From Nocardia vinacea (GTDB taxonomy: Bacteria; Actinomycetota; Actinomycetes; Mycobacteriales; Mycobacteriaceae), in the NCBI RefSeq assembly GCF_035920345.1, contig NZ_CP109149.1, positions 4,774,001-4,838,000 on the forward strand: a stretch of 64,000 nucleotides of DNA, read 5' to 3'. The position numbers were made by a program, and so were the translations under genes. Below are positions 47,108 to 56,471 of this stretch, piece after piece. The first letter of the stretch is position 1, and each line of letters opens with the position of its first letter. The notes beneath the pieces were generated by a model. The model was not told where the DNA came from. It did not search any database and saw only the letters and a program-made list of their open reading frames with translations.

Positions 47108-47677
47108 GTGGACATTACCGAGCTGATCCTTGATGACCACCATGAGCAGCGGCGGCTGTTCGCAATCCTGGAGCAGATCGACAGCGCGGAGACCGGGGTG
47201 CTTTCCGCGATCTGGGACAGGCTGGCCGCCTTCCTCGAGCTACACGCGCAAGCGGAGGAGGAGATCTTCTACCCCGCGTTGCTGCAGGCGGGTATCGCGG
47301 CCCGGCGCGCAGGCGGGGTCGAGGACGAGACACTCGACGCTATCCACGACCACAACCAGATCAGGGACGCGATCGCCGAAGCGGCGCATCATCAGGTCGG
47401 CACCGATGGCTGGTACGCGGCCGTCGCGGCAGCGAACACGGCCAACAGCGATCACATGGCCGAGGAAGAACGCGAGGGCCTCACCGACTTTCGCCGGCTG
47501 GCCGGGCTGCCGCGCCGCCATCAGCTGGCAGTCGCGTTCGCCGCTTACGAGGCGCGCAACTACGCCGGCGTCCAGCCCGTGGACAAGGATCCCGTCAGCT
47601 ACGTCCGCGAAGCAGAGAAGAAGGTGCGGACCGCTGCGAGCGGATCGCTGAGTGTCGGCACCCTGAAGCGGAACTGA
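47108..47677 (+). CDS. Hemerythrin HHE-domain protein
   Basis: The GTG at 47108 has GGGAGG a few bases upstream. The 189-residue product shows hemerythrin-type iron ligands: LILDDHHEQRRLFAI, ELHAQAEEEIFYPALLQ, IHDHNQIRDAIAEA and SDHMAEEEREGL. These four-helix bundles bind a di-iron centre and oxygen or NO. The C-terminal 40 residues are polar. It is transcribed away from the MerR-HEAT operon. Confidence 0.9.
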   Translation: MDITELILDDHHEQRRLFAILEQIDSAETGVLSAIWDRLAAFLELHAQAEEEIFYPALLQAGIAARRAGGVEDETLDAIHDHNQIRDAIAEAAHHQVGTDGWYAAVAAANTANSDHMAEEEREGLTDFRRLAGLPRRHQLAVAFAAYEARNYAGVQPVDKDPVSYVREAEKKVRTAASGSLSVGTLKRN

Positions 47678-47950
47678 CCCGGAAGACAGTCAGTACCGCA
47701 ACATTCCTCAACGCCGCATTCCGCGCTGACCGAACCGGCGAACGCGGGACGCCCGAACAGCAACGCGCCGAGGCCATCTCGGGCCGTTGCAGTGGCCGAC
47801 TAGCACTCGCAAGAGTGGCCACTGTTCCCACTGGCCGGCGTGGCTGTGCGACTACTACTCCGCGAGGCGTTCACCGCAGCGGGCGGCGTTCATGAGGACC
47901 GGGACGACAGTCTCATGAGTCGGTCGTACCCGTTGGAGAGCTCTGCTGTC

Positions 47951-48298
<348 letters not shown>

Positions 48299-48493
48299 TC
48301 AGTTCCTTTCGAGTCAGCAAACCTATACAGGTGTCCAAGCATGAAAGGTGATAACTGGATCTTTTGGAGCCGTTCGAGTGTGTGCAGGACGCGGTGAGTT
48401 CGAGCGACAGTCCTCGATATCGTGTCCACATCGAAATACAAACCTATGCCGTGCGTGAAACTATTGGCAGCCGTCGGTCGGTCGAAAACCCGA

Positions 48494-49870
48494 TCAATCG
48501 GCGACCACGTCCTCGCCGAGGAATCCACCCGACTGGTACCGCCACAGCTGCGCGTATGTTCCTTCCGCAGAAAGCAACTCCTCGTGTGCCCCCTCCTCGA
48601 CGATTCGCCCGTGGTCGAGCACCACCAACCGGTCCATTCCGGCCACAGTGCTCAGCCGATGCGCGACGACCAGCGCCGTACGCCCGTGCATCAACTCCCA
48701 GAGCGCTTGCTGCACAAGCAATTCGCTTTCCGAGTCGAGAGCGCTGGTGGCCTCGTCCAAGAGCAGGATGGGCGCGTCCCGCAGGATGGCCCGAGCCAGC
48801 GCGACCCGCTGACGCTGGCCGCCGGACAGTTTCACGCCGCGCTCGCCGATGAGCGTTTCCATACCCTGCGGCAGCGCGTCCGCGAACTCGGTGACGTGCG
48901 CGGCCTTGGCGGCCCGCAGGATCTCCTCTTCCGTGGCCTCCGGGCGCGCGAACCGGATGTTCTCACTCAGGGTCCGGTGAAACATGGCCGGATCCTGTGG
49001 CACGTAGGCGATCAGACTGCGCAGATCCGCCTGCCGCAGCCGGGCCCCCGCATTCCCGCCGCTCAGACCCAACGCGATCAAGAGACCGATCACGTTGGTG
49101 AGCGCCACCAGCGGCGCCACCAGCGTATCTATCCGCAGGTTCGCGTAATCCCAGGAGCGCAACGACTTTCGCTGCGACGAGGCCACCCGCCGCTGATGCT
49201 CGGCCGCCTCCTGTGGTTCGGCAGCGAAGGCACGCACCACCTGCATATTGGCCAGGCTGTCGGCCAGATGCCCGGAAACCAGCGCAATGGCGGCCTCTCG
49301 GTCGTCCACCAGCTTCTGGCGGCGCTGGATCAAGGGCATGATGACCAGCGCGGTCACCACGATCATCCCCATCAGCGCGGCGACCAGCACGGGGTTGTAG
49401 CGCCACAACACAACCGAGGCGAACAGCAGCGGCACCAGTGCCGCCAGAATCTCGAAGGCGAGGGTGTCCACGAACTGTTCGAACCGAGCCGCGAAGCTGA
49501 GCGAGCGCTTCGTCAGCGAACCGGCGAAGTTGTTGTGGAAGAACGCCGCGTCCTTGGCGAGCAGCTCGTCCATGGCAAGCACATACAGGTGCTCGATTCC
49601 GTAGGCATCGACTCGGTTCAAGCAGTGAATCCCGATGCGCCACAGCAGTTCCGCGAGCAACAGGGCGCCACCGAAGGCGAGGGTATACGAGGCCAGAGCC
49701 CCGAAACTCGTATCCCCGGTTACCGCGACTCGACCGACCATCATCGCGACGATCAGCGGTGCGATGTACAGGTTGCAGATGTTGCCAAGTGCCGGCGCCA
49801 GCAGCGCCGGAATCGTTGTAGCCTTGCGAGAGTTCATTTCTCGGCCATAAAAACGCAGTACCAGCTTCAC
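48494..49870 (-). CDS. ABC exporter half-transporter lacking the Walker A part of its ATPase
   Basis: The 458-residue frame has membrane spans of an ABC type-1 exporter ([31 protein letters not shown]), then the text [12 protein letters not shown] runs directly into [18 protein letters not shown]. The last transmembrane helix, the linker and the start of the ATPase, including Walker A, are absent. The rest of the ATPase is complete: signature [14 protein letters not shown], Walker [15 protein letters not shown] and H-loop VVAHRLST. Full-length relatives have about 600 residues, so about 140-150 residues were lost without a frameshift. It is probably non-functional as a pump. It is divergent from the terpene fusion gene. 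Confidence 0.75.
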   Translation of the reverse strand: MKLVLRFYGREMNSRKATTIPALLAPALGNICNLYIAPLIVAMMVGRVAVTGDTSFGALASYTLAFGGALLLAELLWRIGIHCLNRVDAYGIEHLYVLAMDELLAKDAAFFHNNFAGSLTKRSLSFAARFEQFVDTLAFEILAALVPLLFASVVLWRYNPVLVAALMGMIVVTALVIMPLIQRRQKLVDDREAAIALVSGHLADSLANMQVVRAFAAEPQEAAEHQRRVASSQRKSLRSWDYANLRIDTLVAPLVALTNVIGLLIALGLSGGNAGARLRQADLRSLIAYVPQDPAMFHRTLSENIRFARPEATEEEILRAAKAAHVTEFADALPQGMETLIGERGVKLSGGQRQRVALARAILRDAPILLLDEATSALDSESELLVQQALWELMHGRTALVVAHRLSTVAGMDRLVVLDHGRIVEEGAHEELLSAEGTYAQLWRYQSGGFLGEDVVAD

Positions 49871-50062
49871 CGCCGTCGCGCGTGAACTCGCGTGAACTCA
49901 TGCTCCCCTCGTCTCGAATTGAACGAGCGACTCAGGTGAGCAATGATCCCGCGTCCAGGCGGATTACAGCCAGCGAATATTCGCCAGGAAGGGTCGCACG
50001 ACCGAAATGCGGAGCCCAAGAAGACCGAGACAGGGCTGCCGTAGGGCACAGCAGCTGTGAAG

Positions 50063-50168
50063 GTGGCGTCAAAATTGGCTGATACCAACATTTTCCGCGC
50101 GCTGTGATGTCAAATTTCAACTGCATCAATGGTGTAGAAGACCGATGCCACTAGTCAGGAGTGTGTGC
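50063..50168 (+). promoter_or_regulatory. Conserved upstream element of the first terpene fusion gene
   Basis: Bases 50069-50091 are identical (23 of 23) to the reverse complement of 55959-55981, which lies at the same distance (about 80 bases) upstream of the second fusion gene. The 12 bases beyond also match closely, and proximal segments (ATCAATGGTGT, GACCGATG, AGTCAGGAGTG) recur. The core contains TTGG-N6-CCAA, a possible operator dyad. The ribosome-binding site AGGAG is 7 bases before the GTG. Confidence 0.75.
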
Positions 50169-52184
50169 GTGCCCCGTGAGATCGATTCCGCTGTCTTCCC
50201 GCACCTGGATGCGGACCTGGACCGTGTCCGTGACGTTCTCGGGCCCATACAGTTTCGTGGCAGACCCGAGCTGACCGCACTCACCGACGAGGGCCCGGAC
50301 ACGTCTCGTCGGATGGTGCGTCCGACGCTGACGTTGCTGTCGTACTACCTGCTCAACGATCCCGCGACCCCGGCCGACGACCGGGCGGTACGCGCCGCTG
50401 CCGGGGTGGAGTTGCTGCATCTGGGGTCGCTGTATCACGACGACGTCATCGATAACGCCGACCAGCGTCGCGGCCGCCCCAGCACCAACGCGGTGTGGGG
50501 TTCGCACCTCGCCGTGCTAGCCGGGGACTGCGTGACGACCTCGGGCACGCGCATGCTGGTCGAACTCGGCCATCGCGAGGTCTCCGCGGGGGCGATCGCG
50601 AGTGAGCAGATGTGCGCGGGCATGGTGATCGAGGCCGCCGATGAGTATGTGGCTACGCGCAGTGAGCAGTCCTACCTGGACGCGATCGACGGTAAGACGG
50701 CGGCGTTGTTGTCGTTTGCGTGCCGGGTCGGCGCGATGCAGGCCGGCCGCCCCGAGGATGTAGAAGAGGCGTTGGCCGAGTTCGGCCGACAGTTCGGGCT
50801 GGCCTACCAGTTGTATGACGACATCCTCGATTTGACCTCGACCGCCGAAGAAATGGGCAAGCCGGTCAACACGGATCTGTTCGAGGGCATCTACACATTG
50901 CCCGTGATTCGTGCGGCTGCCCGCGACCAACGTCTTGCCCGCCTGCTGGGCCAGCGAATGACGCGGGAGCAAGCCGCACGTGCCCGTGAGCTCGTAATCG
51001 ACTCGGGCGCTGTGGAGGAAGCGCGGGCGATGGCCGATGATTTCATGGACCAGGCTGCCGGTCGACTTGCCGATGTACCCGTCAACCCACGCGTTCGCCA
51101 CGCGATGATCGCCTACGCCCGGTCGGTACTCGATCGGCGAACTTCCCGCCCGGTCGTTTCCGGACCCTCGACGCCACCATCCCAGGCCGGCGGCGAGTCG
51201 GTCTCGCCGCAGGCCACGGAATGGCTGAGGAGCTGGATGGTGGACACCGGCCTGATCGACTCCTCGGCCGATTTCGACCACAACCACCGGTGGGTGGGAG
51301 TGTTCCGGTCTCCTGCGCAACAGCTCTTGGCCCCGGCGGACGCGGCCCGTGAACAGGCCTTCGTCGGTATGACCACGCTGCTGGCCGTGTGGGATGACCT
51401 GTTCGATGATCCGCAGCTGAGGGACCCGGAAGCTGTCACCGCGCTGAGGCGTGGGCTGGTGGCTGTGCTGCACCAGGATCCGCAGGTACCGCGGCGATCC
51501 GGCGCGATCGCGACGGCGTGGGCGAGTGTGTGGCCGCGAGTGCGCGAGGGCCGCACCATCGAATGGCAGGAGCGGTTCCTGGGAACCGTCGGAGAGTGGT
51601 TCGAAGCCTGCGAACGCGAAGCGCACCACCGCATCAACCACTACGTCCCCACCACGGCCGACTGGCTACCGCTGCGGAACTCGACCGGTGGGTTCGACAT
51701 CGCTGCCGCCGTTTTGGAGGTACACCAGGATTGGGAAGTGCCGTCGACGCTGCGGAACCACCCGGTGATCCGCCGTCTCGAAGAACTCATCTCCTGGGTG
51801 GCCATGGTGGAGAACGATCTGGTGTCACTGGATCGGGACGAGGCCGACCATATCCCCTACAACCTGGTCAGGGCCATCCGTCAGGAAACCGGGTGCACCC
51901 GGAGTGAAGCCATCGAGCAGGCGCAGCGCCGGGTGACCGAGAAACACGCCCGGATCGACGCGGTGATCCGCTACCTCCCCGCTCTCCTCCGCGTATTGCC
52001 CGGTCTATCCGGCCGAAGGAAGGAGTACATCTCGCTCTACGAGAGCCTGAGGGATGTGGCGTTCACGGCGCGTCACGCCGATCGATACGCGCAAAGCTCG
52101 GCTTCCTCAGCGCCGCACTTGGAACGCTTGCGCCGTGATGTCTACTACTACCCCGCCGCTGATTCGGCTCCTAGCAGGCCGTAA
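50169..52184 (+). CDS. Fusion of polyprenyl diphosphate synthase and class I terpene cyclase (copy A)
   Basis: The predicted 671-residue protein has two linked domains. Residues about 1-310 are a trans-prenyltransferase with both Asp-rich motifs, DDVID (Asp91, 92, 95) followed by RRG, and DDILD (Asp217, 218, 221). After a Pro/Ser linker, residues about 345-671 are a bacterial-type class I terpene cyclase: DDLFDD (Asp409, 410, 413, 414), a basic RRSGAIATAW region and a late NDLVSLDRDE (Asn549, Ser553, Asp557), close to the NSE triad. One protein could thus build and cyclise a prenyl chain. Fungal fusions have the opposite domain order. I chose GTG 50169 (PREIDSAVFP) because AGGAG lies 7 bases upstream and the paralogue starts identically. 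Family-2-encapsulin cargo proteins also carry these domains singly; no encapsulin is nearby. The product is unknown. Confidence 0.85.
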   Translation: MPREIDSAVFPHLDADLDRVRDVLGPIQFRGRPELTALTDEGPDTSRRMVRPTLTLLSYYLLNDPATPADDRAVRAAAGVELLHLGSLYHDDVIDNADQRRGRPSTNAVWGSHLAVLAGDCVTTSGTRMLVELGHREVSAGAIASEQMCAGMVIEAADEYVATRSEQSYLDAIDGKTAALLSFACRVGAMQAGRPEDVEEALAEFGRQFGLAYQLYDDILDLTSTAEEMGKPVNTDLFEGIYTLPVIRAAARDQRLARLLGQRMTREQAARARELVIDSGAVEEARAMADDFMDQAAGRLADVPVNPRVRHAMIAYARSVLDRRTSRPVVSGPSTPPSQAGGESVSPQATEWLRSWMVDTGLIDSSADFDHNHRWVGVFRSPAQQLLAPADAAREQAFVGMTTLLAVWDDLFDDPQLRDPEAVTALRRGLVAVLHQDPQVPRRSGAIATAWASVWPRVREGRTIEWQERFLGTVGEWFEACEREAHHRINHYVPTTADWLPLRNSTGGFDIAAAVLEVHQDWEVPSTLRNHPVIRRLEELISWVAMVENDLVSLDRDEADHIPYNLVRAIRQETGCTRSEAIEQAQRRVTEKHARIDAVIRYLPALLRVLPGLSGRRKEYISLYESLRDVAFTARHADRYAQSSASSAPHLERLRRDVYYYPAADSAPSRP

Positions 52185-52188
52185 CCCC

Positions 52189-52214
52189 GTCTCACCAAAG
52201 AAGGTTGGTGAGAC
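52189..52214 (+). other. Hairpin after the first terpene fusion gene
   Basis: GTCTCACCA (52189-52197) pairs with TGGTGAGAC (52206-52214), starting 5 bases after the stop codon. There is no T-tract, so it may only partly reduce transcription into the ABC genes. Confidence 0.5.
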
Positions 52215-52364
52215 ATCGATCAACGCGCGGTCGCGAGGTTGTCGGCCACGTGCGCGGAGCTCACCGTGCCGCGAATTGGCCTTCCCGGCACGGGTTTTCG
52301 TCGCTGCTTGGTAGCATGCGAACGGATGCCGGGCCACCGCATCGGCGGCAGGCAAGGGGCGATG

Positions 52365-52970
52365 ATGGAAGTGGAGAACGTCCACCACTCATACGGCAGG
52401 CGGTCGGTGCTGCGTGGCATCGACATCATGCTGCCTGCCGGGACGCTGGTGGGCATCGTCGGTGAGAACGGGGTGGGGAAGTCGACGCTGTTGAAGGTCC
52501 TTTCCGGAGAGCTGCGACCGGACCGGGGAACGATCCGGCACCGTGGGCGGTTCGGCTACTGCCCGCAGCAGGTGGTCCTGAACGACGCCTTCACAGTTCG
52601 CCAACACCTGGACTTCTTCGCCGCCGCTTATGCCGTTCCGGATCTGCGGCGGGCCGAGGAGACCATGGAGATCCTCCGGTTCTCCGAGTACACCGGTGAG
52701 CGGGTCGCGACGCTGAGCGGCGGCACCCGGCAGAAGCTCAACCTGACGTTGGCGGTGATGCACGACCCGCAGGTTCTGCTGCTCGACGAGCCATACCAGG
52801 GTTTCGACTGGGAGACGTATCTGCGTTTCTGGGATCTCGTCACAGCGTTCCGTGACACCGGCCGGTCGGTTCTGGTCGTCTCCCATCTGGCCCACGACAC
52901 CGACAAGCTGGATCAGGTGTGGCGGTTGCACGACGGGGTCCTACAAGACAGACAAGAGAAGGCTGGATGA
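52365..52970 (+). CDS. ABC transporter ATP-binding protein of the terpene cluster
   Basis: The 201-residue protein has Walker A GENGVGKST, signature LSGGTRQKLNL and Walker B VLLLDEPYQGFDWE with H-loop VVSHLAHD. It has the short form typical of two-gene ABC-2 exporters. ATG 52365 is chosen because AAGGGG lies 5 bases upstream; an ATG three bases earlier is possible. Its stop overlaps the ATG of the permease gene (ATGA). It lies between the two terpene fusion genes, so export of, or protection from, the product is a reasonable guess. Confidence 0.85.
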   Translation: MEVENVHHSYGRRSVLRGIDIMLPAGTLVGIVGENGVGKSTLLKVLSGELRPDRGTIRHRGRFGYCPQQVVLNDAFTVRQHLDFFAAAYAVPDLRRAEETMEILRFSEYTGERVATLSGGTRQKLNLTLAVMHDPQVLLLDEPYQGFDWETYLRFWDLVTAFRDTGRSVLVVSHLAHDTDKLDQVWRLHDGVLQDRQEKAG

Positions 52971-53800
52971 GCAACGGCATTCGACTGTTCTTGATCGCCA
53001 CCCGCTATGGCCTCATCGAGCACGCACGTAACCGGTTCGCCATGGTGTTGGTGGCCGCCTTCGTCCCTATATTGATCACTCTGGTGCGCGTGGCCGTCAC
53101 CGACATCGAGGTACCGTTCCGGCTTCGAGACACCGGTCTCGTTCTGCGCGCAAACGGCAATGAGCTCGCTCAGATCAGCGGCGCCCTGATGGCGGTCTCC
53201 CTGATCATCGGGTTCATGATGTTCGCGGCGACGTTCAGCAGCGGAGCATTCGACCGGCGACTGTCGATGGCCGGATATCCCCGGGTCGCGCTCGGTCTGG
53301 CGAAGATCGCCTGCCTGGTGGTGGCCTCCGTGGTGGTCTGCGCGTACGCCACCGCTGTCATCTGCTGCTACTGGTCGCCTCGGCAGCCGGTCCTGCTCAC
53401 TGCGGCGCTTTTCGGCGCGGCGATGACCTACGGGGCGCTGGGTGTCGCCCTCGGCGCGCTGCTGCGCCGCGAGGTGGAGGGCATGTTCGCCATCGCGATG
53501 ATCAGCTGCTTCGACATGGCCGTGCAGAACCCCATCGCCAGCATCGGGGCAGACAGCGAGCTCGTGCGCTGGCTGCCCTCCTACGGGGCCATGCAGGCTT
53601 CGACCGCGGCCGGTTTCTCCGAGACCACGCCATTCGCGGGCTTCGCCGTGCAACTGGCCTGGTTCACCGCGAGCGTCCTCGTCGGACTGATCGCTTTCCA
53701 TCTGCGCACCCGCTCATCTCTTCGGCCCATGTTGTGGATCCGCCTCCTCGGACCTCGTATCCCGGGACCGACGAAATCCGGACATCTGACGAAGCATTGA
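52967..53800 (+). CDS. ABC-2 type permease of the terpene cluster
   Basis: The 277-residue product starts MSNGIRLFLIATRYGLIEHA and has about six hydrophobic spans, among them FAMVLVAAFVPILITLV, ALMAVSLIIGFMMFAATF, IACLVVASVVVCAYATAV and AVQLAWFTASVLVGLIAF. It overlaps the ATPase gene by four bases, which indicates a coupled exporter. Substrate not determined. Confidence 0.8.
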   Translation: MSNGIRLFLIATRYGLIEHARNRFAMVLVAAFVPILITLVRVAVTDIEVPFRLRDTGLVLRANGNELAQISGALMAVSLIIGFMMFAATFSSGAFDRRLSMAGYPRVALGLAKIACLVVASVVVCAYATAVICCYWSPRQPVLLTAALFGAAMTYGALGVALGALLRREVEGMFAIAMISCFDMAVQNPIASIGADSELVRWLPSYGAMQASTAAGFSETTPFAGFAVQLAWFTASVLVGLIAFHLRTRSSLRPMLWIRLLGPRIPGPTKSGHLTKH

Positions 53801-53848
53801 GGGTGTGTCCCGCCCCATCACCACGGTGGATCGGGCGGGGCACACCCT
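53800..53848. terminator. Bidirectional terminator between the exporter and the second fusion gene
   Basis: A 16-bp stem (53800-53815 with 53833-53848, one G-T pair) begins at the permease stop codon and lies 22 bases before the end of the second fusion gene. It can terminate both convergent transcripts. Confidence 0.8.
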
Positions 53849-53869
53849 GGCTTTGTCAGGTGTGGGGGC

Positions 53870-55879
53870 TTACGGCGCGGTAGGAGCCGGTTCGGCCGCC
53901 TGGTAGTAGATCTCACGGCGCAAACGTTCCAAGTCCGGCGCTGCGGAAGCGGAGGTCGGCTCGTACCGATCGCTCTCACGTCCCCAGAGCGCCACATTCG
54001 TGATGTTCGCGTATATCTGCGCGTAATCCTTCCTCTTACCCGACAGGCCGGGAAGCACGCGGATGAGTCCGGGAATGTAGCGGATCACCGCCTCGAGCTG
54101 GGCGCGATGCTCCGCCACCTGGCGCTGCACCTGCTCGACGGCTTCGCTACGGGTGCAGCCGGTCTCGTGACGGACCGCCCGCACCAAGTTGTAGGGGACT
54201 TGGTCGGCCTCGTCCTGATCCAACCCCACCAGGTCGTTCTCCACGAAGGTCACCCAGAAGGCGAGTTCCTCGAACCGTCGGATCACGGGGTGGCTGCGCA
54301 GCTTCGACGGCAGTTCCCCGTCCTGGTACACCTCCATGCAGGCGAGGGCGATTTCGATCCCACTGGTCGCGATCCGCAGCGGCAGGTAGTCGGCCGTGGC
54401 GGGTACGTAGCCGTTGATGCGATGGTGCGCTTCACGTTCGGCCGCTTCGAACCACTCCTCGAGGCCGTCGAGGAACCGCTCCTGCCAGCGGGCGGTCCGG
54501 CCCTCACGCAGACGCGGCCACAAACTCGCCCAGGCCGTTGAGATCGCGCCGGGCCGTGACGGCGCCTGCGGGTCCTGGCGCACCATCGCCACCATGCCGC
54601 GCCTCAGCGCGGTGACGGCCTGCGGATCCTGCAGCTGCGGATCCTCGAAGAGGTCGTCCAACGCAAGGACCAGCACGGCCATACCGTAGGTCGTCTGTTC
54701 ACGTGCCGCGTCCGCTGCCGGGGTCAAGGTCTGTGCCGGGACCTGGATCGCTCCTGTCCACCGGTGGTAGTCGGCCTCGGCAGGAGTGAGGGCAAGCCCG
54801 GTGTCCACCAGCCAGCTCCGCAACCATTGCGCGACGTGCGGCGGGAGCCCGGCGCCCTGAGCTCGGGGCGACTGCGTCGCACGCGGGGCGGCCGCGGTAC
54901 CGGGAGTTCGCCGGTCGAGGATGGACCTGGCGTAGGCGATCATCGCGTCGCGGGCGCGTGGGTCGGCGGGCACATCGGCAAGTCGACCGGCAGCCTGGTC
55001 CAAGAATTCATCGGCCATCGCCCGCGCTTCGTCCACGGCGCCGGAGGCGATGACGAGCTCGTGGGCCCGCGCGGCTTGCTCACGCGTCATTGCTCTGCGT
55101 AGCAGTCGGACAAGGTTCCCGTCGCGGGCGGCCGCGCGAATCACGGGCAGCGTGTAGATGCCCTCGGGCAGATCCGCGTTGACGGGCTTGCCCATTTCTT
55201 CGGCGGTCGAGGTCAGGTCGAGAATGTCGTCACACAACTGGTAGGCCAGCCCGAAATATCGGCCGAACAGGGCCAACGCCTCTTCTGCAGCCTCTTGGCA
55301 GCCGGCCTGCACCGCGCCGACCCGGCATGCCAGCGAGAGCACCGCCGCCGTTTTACCGTCGATCGCGTCCAGGTAGGACTGCTCGCTGCGGGAGGCCACA
55401 TAGAGGTCGGCGGCCTCGATCACCATGCCCGCGCACATCTGCTCACCCGCGATCGCCCCCGCGAGAACTTCCCGCCGGCCGAGTTCGGCCAACATGCGCA
55501 CGCTCGCGAGCATCACCGAGTCCCCACCCAGTACCGCCATATGCGAACCCCACACCACGTTGGCACTGGGACGGCCGCGACGCTCGTACGCGTGATCGAC
55601 GACGTCGTCGTGGTAGAGCGAGCCCAGATGCAGCAACTCGACGGCAGCGGCTGCGCGCACCACCCGATCGTCGGCCGGGGTCGCGGGATCGGTGAGCAGG
55701 TAGTACGACAACAGGGTCAAAGTGGGACGAACCAAACGGCGAGAGGTGTCCGGCCCATCGTCGGTGAGTGCGGTCAGTTCAGGCCTGCCCTCCAGTCGAA
55801 CAGGTCCGAGAACGTCACGGACGCGGTCCAAGTCCGCATCCAGATGTGGGAAGACAGCCGAATCGATTTCACGTGACAC
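53870..55879 (-). CDS. Fusion of polyprenyl diphosphate synthase and class I terpene cyclase (copy B)
   Basis: The 669-residue paralogue of copy A has identical architecture. Prenyltransferase motifs DDVVD (Asp91, 92, 95) and DDILD (Asp217, 218, 221) are intact. The linker is shorter and Ala/Pro/Arg-rich. In the cyclase half the Asp-rich motif is DDLFED (Asp408, 409, Glu412, Asp413) and the distal motif is NDLVGLDQDE: a Gly (552) replaces the Ser of copy A, while Asn548 and Asp556 stay. The Ser-to-Gly change could weaken magnesium binding or alter the product. GTG start; AGGAG 7 bases upstream. Confidence 0.85.
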   Translation of the reverse strand: MSREIDSAVFPHLDADLDRVRDVLGPVRLEGRPELTALTDDGPDTSRRLVRPTLTLLSYYLLTDPATPADDRVVRAAAAVELLHLGSLYHDDVVDHAYERRGRPSANVVWGSHMAVLGGDSVMLASVRMLAELGRREVLAGAIAGEQMCAGMVIEAADLYVASRSEQSYLDAIDGKTAAVLSLACRVGAVQAGCQEAAEEALALFGRYFGLAYQLCDDILDLTSTAEEMGKPVNADLPEGIYTLPVIRAAARDGNLVRLLRRAMTREQAARAHELVIASGAVDEARAMADEFLDQAAGRLADVPADPRARDAMIAYARSILDRRTPGTAAAPRATQSPRAQGAGLPPHVAQWLRSWLVDTGLALTPAEADYHRWTGAIQVPAQTLTPAADAAREQTTYGMAVLVLALDDLFEDPQLQDPQAVTALRRGMVAMVRQDPQAPSRPGAISTAWASLWPRLREGRTARWQERFLDGLEEWFEAAEREAHHRINGYVPATADYLPLRIATSGIEIALACMEVYQDGELPSKLRSHPVIRRFEELAFWVTFVENDLVGLDQDEADQVPYNLVRAVRHETGCTRSEAVEQVQRQVAEHRAQLEAVIRYIPGLIRVLPGLSGKRKDYAQIYANITNVALWGRESDRYEPTSASAAPDLERLRREIYYQAAEPAPTAP

Positions 55880-55985
55880 GAGGGCACTCCTGACTGGTTA
55901 CATCGGTCATCTGCAACACCATTGATCATTGGAATTGGACACCAACTTCGCACGGAAGATGTTGGTATCAGCCAATTTTGATGCC
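55880..55985 (-). promoter_or_regulatory. Conserved upstream element of the second terpene fusion gene
   Basis: Bases 55959-55981 are an exact inverse copy of 50069-50091 upstream of copy A. The neighbouring bases and the proximal ATCAATGGTGT and CAGGAGTG segments also match. The two genes therefore probably share a regulator. Confidence 0.75.
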
Positions 55986-56471
55986 TCCCCAACGTGGGCG
56001 ATGCCAAGTGGCGAGCGCCGTCGCCGGCGAGTGCCTCGGCGACGCGCTGGTTCGACAGGAGGTCGTGATGGCGGCTGGTCGGCGCGCATGATGAGCGCGG
56101 TGGTGCTGACGAGCACCCTCGTGTGTGGTCTCAGCTGGCATCGGCAGCCATCGCCGATCTCGAAGTGATGGCGGCCTCGAGGTCCACCTCATACCCGTAA
56201 GCCGTATCAGTACCGACCAAAGACAGTCTGCGAGTTCATGTTCGAGGCCTTCACGGCCTCCCGGCATGGACCCTGTTCCTTCGGCTGCCATGAGAGCTTC
56301 GCGAGGTCACCGACATCGCTTCCGAGACATGGTCGGCGGCATGCGGTTTCGGTTGCCGGCATGCGAGTCGACCGCGGCGACCATACCGTGGAATGCAGCT
56401 GTGGACCGTTGTGCCGTCGATCTTGCCGGGTGTTGCAGTAGCTGGTTGCGGTTGGCATTATTGGTCACCGT
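55986..56471. other. Intergenic stretch between the terpene cluster and the ARH gene
   Basis: Frames on both strands are Arg-rich shadows without start signals. No ribosome-binding site lies close to the ARH start at 56472. Confidence 0.5.

Noticed and set aside
50145..50168. ATG at 50145 as start of the first terpene fusion gene
   Set aside because: The GTG at 50169 has AGGAG at ideal spacing and matches the start of the paralogue; the extra eight residues are not shared.
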